Of a DNA stretch of 5,246 nucleotides, positions 1 through 4,441 are shown piece by piece (the first letter of the stretch is position 1; every line of letters starts with the position of its first letter). Source of the DNA: an uncultured Alphaproteobacteria bacterium (GTDB taxonomy: Bacteria > Pseudomonadota > Alphaproteobacteria > Bin95); the NCBI GenBank assembly GCA_913060845.1, contig CAJXVF010000229.1, forward strand, positions 1 through 5,246, given 5' to 3'. The translations under genes and the position numbers were made by a program. The notes beneath the pieces are model-generated. The model was not told where the DNA came from, did no database searches, and saw only the letters and a list, made by a program, of their open reading frames with translations.

Positions 1-48
1 CGAGATGTAGAGAGGTCTCGTGGGCTCGGAGATGTGTATAAGAGACAG
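1..48 (+). other. Illumina Nextera (Tn5) adapter contamination, not genomic
   Basis: Bases 1-6 (CGAGAT) match the 3' end of the Illumina P7 flow-cell oligo. Bases 7-14 (GTAGAGAG) sit where the i7 index lies and match, from memory, the Nextera N707 index as written in the oligo. Bases 15-48 match the Nextera Read-2 transposon primer, whose last 19 bases (30-48) are the Tn5 mosaic end AGATGTGTATAAGAGACAG. The parts are in the order and spacing of a library molecule, so this is untrimmed adapter at a contig end and the organism's DNA begins at 49. The reading frame of the adjacent minus-strand gene stays open through all 48 bases, so an automatic caller would add 16 artificial residues to that protein. 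Confidence 0.97.
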
Positions 49-1116
49 GTCCATGCTTTGGCGGGCGACACCAGCACGAAGATCTTCCTGGCTGCCGGAA
101 TAGAACAAGCGGAACCGAACAACATCCCGTGACAGCATCACCAATTCATGGCGCGCTACACCGGGGGACGCATCCAAGCGGCGACGGGCATCGGCATAAT
201 CCAGCACGCCGCCAACCGGCAGGTCCGCAATCAGACTATTCAATCCGCCCGCATCAGGCGCGGCAGACTGGCGCTTCCAGGAAGCCTCCAACGCCGCGAT
301 AATCGCATTGGCAGCCTTCACGCCCAGCGTTTCCGGCTTATCACCAGCAGAGCCGAGTTCAGTATGCCGGAAGTGGCCGATATTCGGGCCGTCGCCAACG
401 ACTTCAGCGACTGTATCTAGGCGCGGACGACCACTAACCGGATCAACGCCATAGCGCGCTTCCGCTACCAACACGCCAGCAGCGCCATAGCGCGCGGCAA
501 AGGCGCTTAAACGTGAACGGTCACGGGACAGTGCTTGCTCAGGTGACAGCGCGCCACGGTCCGCCAAATCACCACGTGGCAGCGTTACGGGTGCCAGGCC
601 ATCTGACGGGCCACGGAACTTCCAGGCACCAGCCCACGGATTATTCGGCTCCCAGAGCGATTGCGCCCCGGCCCACAAATAAACCGGCGCTACGACGACG
701 GACGGAGCAGAGGTTTCAGCGAACGGAAGTCCGTTCTCTTTCAAATAGCTCCGCACCAAGTCCTGGCGGAAGGTGATTGTCATCTTCGCGGCATATCGGG
801 TGGCGGTAGTCTTCTCATCTTCGATTTTGAGACCACCGGCATGATCAGCAGCCGTTGCGTAATCGACACGCGGCAGGTTGTTGTGAGAAGACGTTGGCGT
901 CAGGCGTTGCAGTAGGTGCTCAAACGCCTGCACGTGCGCCTGCTGAAGCCCATCCTGGCGTGCAATCGCCGATGTCTCCCGCGTCAAATCGACATTGATG
1001 TCGGCAACCGTGTAAGGGTTGGCTGACGCAGAGACGAGCGGCGTAGCGGCCAGAATCGTTATGGCCAGCGCACATAGCATGCTCCGGATCGCGAAGCCTG
1101 GAAGTTTGATCAGCAT
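49..1116 (-). CDS. DUF2066 domain-containing exported protein, C-terminus missing
   Basis: The gene starts at ATG 1116-1114 and is open for 356 codons to the adapter junction, so the C-terminus is lost; no true stop is seen. A purine-rich stretch (AGGAGAG, 1128-1134) lies about 11 nt upstream of the start. Residues 1-32 look like a Sec signal peptide: Lys4 and Arg11, a hydrophobic core near 13-28, and a likely cut after Ala-Ser-Ala at 32, giving an envelope protein starting NPYTVADINVDL. The mature start, with a set of residues like GLQQAHVQAFEHLLQRLT and later VVVAPVYLWAG, resembles DUF2066 proteins, and a divergent DUF2066 gene beside purM-purN is a known proteobacterial arrangement. In related genomes a PerM/AI-2E-type permease gene and hda often follow, so they may lie past the left edge. 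No biochemical function is established for the family and I assign none. Family call is from pattern memory. Confidence 0.82.
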
Positions 1117-1216
1117 CGTTGTTAGCCCTCTCCTAGCCAGTCCGGCATTGCGCGCCGCCAGCCCAGCGGGTATCCCGCAAGTGACCCCCATGAACCAACG
1201 TATAGACGGAACGCCC
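1117..1216. promoter_or_regulatory. Divergent intergenic region between DUF2066 gene and purM
   Basis: These 100 bases separate two divergently read starts and must hold, or lie near, the promoters for both the DUF2066 gene and the purM-purN operon. I found no convincing -35/-10 pair for either direction. The one visible structure is a short perfect inverted repeat, GCGGG-TAT-CCCGC, at 1166-1178, near the middle of the gap; it could be an operator or just a chance GC-rich palindrome. A TATAGA at 1201-1206 sits too close to the purM start and lacks a partner -35 at a normal distance. Confidence 0.4.
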
Positions 1217-2287
1217 ATGAGTGAGAATGGCGGCGCATCATATAAAGCAGCTGGCGTCGATATTGCCGCGGGCGAAACGCTGGTCAGCCGGATAGCGCCA
1301 ACCGCCAAAGCAACCGCTCGTGCGGGCGTTATGGGCGGCCTTGGCGGGTTCGGCGCTGCGTTTGATTTGAAAGCGGCCGGGTTCGTTGATCCGATTCTCG
1401 TCGCGGCGACCGACGGTGTTGGCACAAAATTGCTAATTGCTGAGGCCAGCGGTAAGCACGATGAAATCGGTATCGATCTTGTCGCGATGTGCGTGAATGA
1501 CTTGGCTGCACAAGGCGCTGAGCCTTTGTTCTTCCTAGATTATTTCGCAACCGGCAAGCTAGACGTAGACCAAGCGGCGCAAGTCATCACTGGCGTCGCT
1601 GAAGGGTGCCGTCTCGCGGGATGTGCGCTTGTGGGCGGTGAAACAGCGGAGATGCCAGGGGTATACCCCGTTGGCAGATACGATGTTGCTGGCTTCGCGG
1701 TCGGCGCCGTGGAGCGCGGTGGGTTCATTGACGGGACGGCAGCCCAAGCAGGCGATGTTGCGATTGCCATTCCCTCTGCCGGTGTTCATTCAAACGGCTT
1801 CTCGCTCGTGCGGCGCGTTGTGCGGCAAGCGGGACTCGATTGGGATTCGCCCTGCCCGTTCGCCGACGGCCTATCCCTCGGCGCAGCATTGCTAACACCG
1901 ACTCGGATCTACGTGCCTGCCATGGTCGCTTTGGCCAAGGGTGGTCTTGCGAAGGGATTCGCGCACATCACTGGTGGCGGACTGCTTGAGAATCCACAGC
2001 GCGCATTTGACCAGCAATTGGCGCTTGAGTTGGATGTCGGTACCGTTCCAGCACTGCCGGTATTTGATTGGCTTCAGGCCGCCGGCAATATTGCGGCTGA
2101 TGAAATGGCGCTCACCTTCAACTGCGGCATCGGCATGCTGATCTATGTCGCTGAAGATAAAACTGAGGCTGCGCTCAAAATCCTAGCGGAGAACGGCGCT
2201 GCCGATGCGGTGCTCGCAGGAAAGCTGGTTGAACGTGGCGACGGCGATTCTGTACGCTTAACGGGGCATGATCGATGGCGCGGCTAA
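1217..2287 (+). CDS. purM: Phosphoribosylformylglycinamidine cyclo-ligase (AIR synthetase)
   Basis: This cytoplasmic enzyme closes the imidazole ring of formylglycinamidine ribonucleotide with ATP to give aminoimidazole ribonucleotide, step five of purine synthesis. The 356-residue product is close to the usual 340-360. Family signatures appear in order: LGGFGA (42-47), TDGVGTK (65-71, nucleotide site), GAEPLFFLDYFATGKL (100-115), GGETAEMPG (140-148), HSNGFSLVR (191-199), HITGGGL (250-256) and TFNCGIGM (300-307). The start MSENGGASY was chosen because homology begins here; the same frame is open back to a TTG at 1019, but that extension would run through the DUF2066 gene on the other strand and its start. 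ATG 1190 (nine residues longer) is the main alternative. The Shine-Dalgarno is weak (GACGGA, 1206-1210 area). One mild oddity: the usual EMxRTFN motif reads EMALTFN, Leu replacing Arg at 299. The end overlaps purN by 13 bp. Confidence 0.96.
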   Translation: MSENGGASYKAAGVDIAAGETLVSRIAPTAKATARAGVMGGLGGFGAAFDLKAAGFVDPILVAATDGVGTKLLIAEASGKHDEIGIDLVAMCVNDLAAQGAEPLFFLDYFATGKLDVDQAAQVITGVAEGCRLAGCALVGGETAEMPGVYPVGRYDVAGFAVGAVERGGFIDGTAAQAGDVAIAIPSAGVHSNGFSLVRRVVRQAGLDWDSPCPFADGLSLGAALLTPTRIYVPAMVALAKGGLAKGFAHITGGGLLENPQRAFDQQLALELDVGTVPALPVFDWLQAAGNIAADEMALTFNCGIGMLIYVAEDKTEAALKILAENGAADAVLAGKLVERGDGDSVRLTGHDRWRG

Positions 2288-2925
2288 AGCTCGGCGTTCT
2301 ATTTTCGGGGCGCGGGACCAATCTGCAAGCCATTCTAGATGTCTGCCAGAACCCGTCATTTCCAGCTGAGATTGCCCTAGCGCTCTCCAACAAACCGGAC
2401 GCCCCTGGATTACTGCGGGCTCAGGATGCTGGCGTCGCTACATCTGTCATCAATCACAAAGACTTCTTAGACCGGCCTAGCTTCGAGCAAGCGATGAACG
2501 AGCGGCTTGATGAAGCAGGCGTCGAGCTGATCTGCCTAGCAGGTTTCATGCGGCTTCTAACACCCATCTTTGTCAATCATTGGGACGGCCGAGCGATTAA
2601 TATCCATCCGTCGCTGCTACCTGCCTATCCTGGCCTGCACACGCACGAACGGGCGATCAATGATGGCGCACGGTTCGCTGGCTGCACTGTTCACTTCCTC
2701 AGTGCTGAAATGGATGCTGGTCCGATTATCGCTCAAGCCGCCACTCCAATCCGCGCCATTGATACGCCAGATAGCTTGGCAGCACGCGTGCTAGAGGCGG
2801 AACATGAAATCTATCGGCGTGCGATCCGGTGGGTTGCCGAGGGCCGGATCACGCAGCAGGATGGCCGGGTGATGATTGACGGCGCAGGCGAAGATGCGTC
2901 TTTCTATTTGCCAACGGTGGATTGA
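2275..2925 (+). CDS. purN: Phosphoribosylglycinamide formyltransferase (GAR transformylase)
   Basis: PurN transfers the formyl group of 10-formyltetrahydrofolate to glycinamide ribonucleotide, step three of de novo purine synthesis, in the cytoplasm. The 216-residue product has the usual size (E. coli 212). The phosphate-binding start reads LFSGRGTNLQA (9-19). The catalytic triad is present: Asn109 and His111 in INIHPSLLPAYPGLHTHERA, and Asp147 in SAEMDAGPII, each three residues offset from E. coli Asn106, His108 and Asp144. The folate-site segment LAGFMRLLTP (88-97) is also there. The ATG lies inside the end of purM (13-bp overlap), so the two are almost surely one transcript with coupled translation; no separate strong ribosome binding site is needed or obvious. 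The last codons overlap a candidate promoter for the next small gene. Confidence 0.97.
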   Translation: MARLKLGVLFSGRGTNLQAILDVCQNPSFPAEIALALSNKPDAPGLLRAQDAGVATSVINHKDFLDRPSFEQAMNERLDEAGVELICLAGFMRLLTPIFVNHWDGRAINIHPSLLPAYPGLHTHERAINDGARFAGCTVHFLSAEMDAGPIIAQAATPIRAIDTPDSLAARVLEAEHEIYRRAIRWVAEGRITQQDGRVMIDGAGEDASFYLPTVD

Positions 2926-2935
2926 GCCGTATAAA
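2908..2935 (+). promoter_or_regulatory. Candidate sigma-70 promoter for the small oxidase-subunit gene
   Basis: TTGCCA (2908-2913) and TATAAA (2930-2935) are separated by 16 bases, each matching five of six positions of the TTGACA/TATAAT consensus. A start of transcription near 2942 would give a leader of about 34 bases before ATG 2976. The -35 element lies inside the purN coding sequence. This is the best promoter-like pair in the window, but it is a pattern match only. Confidence 0.5.
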
Positions 2936-2943
2936 CATTCCTA

Positions 2944-2953
2944 ATCATATGAT
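2944..2953. repeat. Short perfect palindrome ATCATATGAT
   Basis: Ten bases equal their own reverse complement. They fall right after the predicted transcription start of the small membrane-protein gene and before its ribosome binding site, a position where an operator could act. At this length chance is a fair explanation in an AT-rich patch. Confidence 0.3.
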
Positions 2954-2975
2954 GACTAAAGGGATCGCGTTCGCC

Positions 2976-3101
2976 ATGGTCGACTTCGAAGAAGAATTCC
3001 AAACTCGCCACGCTGGCTGGGTGCATTTCTCTAAATTGATGCTGTGGTCGACCATATTGGTCATCGGCATCCTGGTACTGATGGCAGTTTTTCTGCTGTA
3101 A
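2976..3101 (+). CDS. Small single-span membrane protein, probable aa3-type cytochrome c oxidase subunit IV
   Basis: A 41-residue protein: an acidic N-terminus (MVDFEEEF), a short basic/aromatic segment TRHAGWVHFSKLMLW, then a hydrophobic helix of about 20 residues running to the C-terminus (STILVIGILVLMAVFLL). The size, the single C-terminal span and the pattern His-x2-Trp/Tyr-x2-Phe followed by a Trp before the helix resemble the tiny subunit IV of alphaproteobacterial aa3-type oxidases (about 40-50 residues), an accessory inner-membrane subunit of the respiratory oxidase. The frame also has ATGs at 2949 and 2952, giving 50 and 49 residues. I prefer 2976 because AAAGGGA (2958-2964) lies about 11 nt upstream, nothing like a ribosome binding site precedes 2949, and the candidate promoter would leave only about 7 bases of leader for the longer form. 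It is followed at 3127 by a strong terminator. A generic single-span protein of unknown role is the alternative. Confidence 0.68.
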   Translation: MVDFEEEFQTRHAGWVHFSKLMLWSTILVIGILVLMAVFLL

Positions 3102-3126
3102 GAATTTAGAGGCATGCTGAAATAAA

Positions 3127-3162
3127 AAACGGGGCGCGTCCATTGCAGGACGCGCCCCGTTT
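3127..3162. terminator. Bidirectional intrinsic terminator between coxIV-like gene and ndk
   Basis: A perfect 15-bp stem (3127-3141 with 3148-3162) with a six-base loop ATTGCA has a GC-rich core, ACGGGGCGCGTCC. On the plus strand it is followed by TTTCTTTT; on the minus strand it is followed by GTTTTTTATT. Both directions therefore have a stem plus T-tract. It lies 25 bp after the stop of the rightward small gene and 25 bp after the stop of leftward ndk, so it serves both converging units. Confidence 0.93.
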
Positions 3163-3187
3163 CTTTTGGTCGTGAAAGCGCAGGCGA

Positions 3188-3610
3188 TTAGCCGACGATT
3201 TCAAGTCCGCTGAAGAAGAATGCGATTTCCGTAGCAGCATTTTCCTGGCTGTCTGAACCATGGGCCGAATTGGCTTCAATGGATTCGCCAAAGTCCTTGC
3301 GGATCGTGCCGGCATCCGCATTAGCTGGGTTAGTAGCGCCCATGATGTCGCGGTTGGCCTGAACAGCGTTTTCGCCTTCAAGCGCCTGAACGACGACCGG
3401 ACCAGAGATCATGAATTCGCAGAGGTCTTTGAAGAATGGCCGTTCGCTGTGCACAGCATAGAAAGCTTCAGCCTGAGCCTGGGTAAGTTGCAGGCGCTTC
3501 TGTGCAACGATGCGAAGGCCCTTTTCTTCAAAGCGGGCGTTGATTTGGCCCGTCAGGTTCCGCCGCGTAGCATCCGGTTTGATGATGGAAAGTGTGCGTT
3601 CTTTTGCCAT
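3188..3610 (-). CDS. ndk: Nucleoside diphosphate kinase
   Basis: Ndk moves the gamma phosphate of ATP to other (d)NDPs through a phosphohistidine, balancing NTP and dNTP pools in the cytoplasm. The 140-residue product matches the family length (E. coli 143). Visible landmarks: [11 protein letters not shown] near the start with Lys11, [17 protein letters not shown] (57-73), [18 protein letters not shown] (87-104) and the active-site block [11 protein letters not shown] with the catalytic His117. The start at 3610 is supported by GAAGGAG (3619-3625) eight bases upstream. It lies 78 bp downstream of rpsD on the same strand with a large hairpin between them, and ends at a strong terminator. Nothing looks damaged. 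Confidence 0.98.
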   Translation of the reverse strand: MAKERTLSIIKPDATRRNLTGQINARFEEKGLRIVAQKRLQLTQAQAEAFYAVHSERPFFKDLCEFMISGPVVVQALEGENAVQANRDIMGATNPANADAGTIRKDFGESIEANSAHGSDSQENAATEIAFFFSGLEIVG

Positions 3611-3633
3611 TGGATTGGCTCCTTCATAGAACG

Positions 3634-3664
3634 ACGGCCTGCCCTTCAGTGAGGGGCAGGCCGT
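3634..3664. terminator. Long hairpin between rpsD and ndk: weak terminator or ndk leader structure
   Basis: ACGGCCTGCCC (3634-3644) pairs perfectly with GGGCAGGCCGT (3654-3664), an 11-bp stem with a nine-base loop; wobble and Watson-Crick pairs extend it outward to about 3630-3668. Read on the minus strand it comes 25 bp after the rpsD stop, where a terminator is expected, but the following bases (CGTTCTATG) lack a T-run, and the hairpin ends only nine bases before the ndk ribosome binding site. It may be a leaky rpsD terminator or a 5'-leader hairpin of ndk mRNA. The structure is certain, its role is not. Confidence 0.6.
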
Positions 3665-3672
3665 TGTTACCG

Positions 3673-3702
3673 TTTAAATTAACGCGGGTTAGCGCGAGTA
3701 AA
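3673..3702 (-). promoter_or_regulatory. Weak candidate promoter for ndk
   Basis: On the minus strand TTTACT (3697-3702) and TTTAAA (3673-3678) are 18 bases apart, each four of six matches to the sigma-70 consensus. Transcription would start near 3666, just at the outer edge of the 3634-3664 hairpin, so the hairpin would form the 5' end of ndk mRNA. The -35 overlaps the final rpsD codons. Weak evidence; ndk could instead be read through from rpsD. Confidence 0.27.
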
Positions 3703-4303
3703 ATTCGATGACGAGGTTCGGCTGCATCTGTGCGCCATAGGGCACATCTGCTAGCTTCGGACCGCGGGTGAAAGTGCCTTTGAGGCTGTTGTAGTCAACT
3801 TCCACATAATCAGGCGTATCGCGCTCGCTGGATTGGATAGCTTCCAGGATGAGAGCCATGTTCTTGGCCTTCTCGCCAAGCTCAACCACATCGCCATCCT
3901 TCACTTGATATGAAGGGATATTGACGCGCTGGCCATTCACTTTGACATGGCCATGGTTCACGACTTGGCGTGCGGAGAAGACGGTTGGCACGAATTTCAT
4001 GCGGTAGATCACCGCGTCCAACCGCCGCTCGAGAATCTCGATCAGGTTTTCGCCGGTGTCGCCCTTGCGGCGCACAGCCTCGGCGTAATAACGGCGGAAT
4101 TGCTTTTCGCTGATGTTGCCGTAATAGCCTTTGAGCTGCTGCTTCATGCGCAGCTGAATGCCGTAGTCCGACAGCTTTTTACGGCGTTGGCCATGCTGGC
4201 CCGGGCCATATTCACGCTTGTTGAACGGGCTTTTGGGGCGACCCCAAAGGTTGACGCCTAAGCGTCGGTCAATCTTATATTTCGCTTGCTCGCGTTTCGC
4301 CAT
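3689..4303 (-). CDS. rpsD: 30S ribosomal protein S4
   Basis: S4 binds the 5' domain of 16S rRNA early in small-subunit assembly and lines the mRNA entry region. The 204-residue product has the usual size. It begins [20 protein letters not shown] and continues [21 protein letters not shown] (32-52), the conserved N-terminal region; [22 protein letters not shown] (80-101) leads into the S4 RNA-binding fold, about 94-155, with [20 protein letters not shown]. The C-terminus is VIEFYSR. There is no cysteine, so it is the zinc-free type usual in alphaproteobacteria. GAGGA (4313-4317) stands nine bases before the ATG. The gene stands alone, not in the alpha ribosomal-protein operon, downstream of a cyclic-di-GMP gene and 78 bp upstream of ndk on the same strand. 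Confidence 0.98.
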   Translation of the reverse strand: MAKREQAKYKIDRRLGVNLWGRPKSPFNKREYGPGQHGQRRKKLSDYGIQLRMKQQLKGYYGNISEKQFRRYYAEAVRRKGDTGENLIEILERRLDAVIYRMKFVPTVFSARQVVNHGHVKVNGQRVNIPSYQVKDGDVVELGEKAKNMALILEAIQSSERDTPDYVEVDYNSLKGTFTRGPKLADVPYGAQMQPNLVIEFYSR

Positions 4304-4412
4304 AATCTTGTATCCTCAAGTCATGTTATTTTTGTTGTCCCGATTAGGCTGCATAGGAAATGCCGCCGGGATCACGCTGTTGCGCATAATCCACGTCGTC
4401 AGGAGTGCGCGG

Positions 4413-4441
4413 GTGTTACGAAGTTGAGCGCGCCTAGTCAA
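4413..4441 (-). promoter_or_regulatory. Candidate rpsD promoter overlapping the EAL gene stop
   Basis: On the minus strand TTGACT (4436-4441) and TAACAC (4413-4418) have a 17-base spacer. The -35 matches five of six consensus bases; the -10 only three. The -35 spans the last two codons and the stop of the upstream EAL gene. Transcription would start about 100 bases before the rpsD ATG. An independent promoter is expected for a highly expressed ribosomal gene, but the weak -10 keeps this tentative. Confidence 0.33.

Noticed and set aside
30..48. Tn5/transposon end as a real mobile element
   Set aside because: The mosaic end is joined to Nextera primer, index and P7 sequence in library order, so it is reagent, not a natural transposon.
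148..915. Several plus-strand open frames of 84-90 codons across 148-915
   Set aside because: They are antisense to the long, continuous DUF2066 frame, have arginine/proline-rich random-like composition and overlap each other.
1181..1206. GTGACC / TATAGA as a purM promoter
   Set aside because: The spacer is only 14 bases and the -10 would leave almost no leader before ATG 1217.
1019..1216. 66-codon N-terminal extension of purM from TTG 1019
   Set aside because: It overlaps the DUF2066 gene's start and signal peptide on the other strand, and PurM homology begins only near 1217.
2949..2975. Upstream start giving a 50-residue form of the small membrane protein
   Set aside because: No ribosome binding site precedes 2949, and the candidate promoter start near 2942 leaves too little leader; 41 residues also fits the family better.
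3260..3652. 130-codon plus-strand frame over ndk
   Set aside because: It is antisense to a clear ndk with an intact active site; no recognisable family and no independent signals.
3947..4261. 104-codon plus-strand frame over rpsD
   Set aside because: It is the antisense shadow of a highly conserved ribosomal protein gene.
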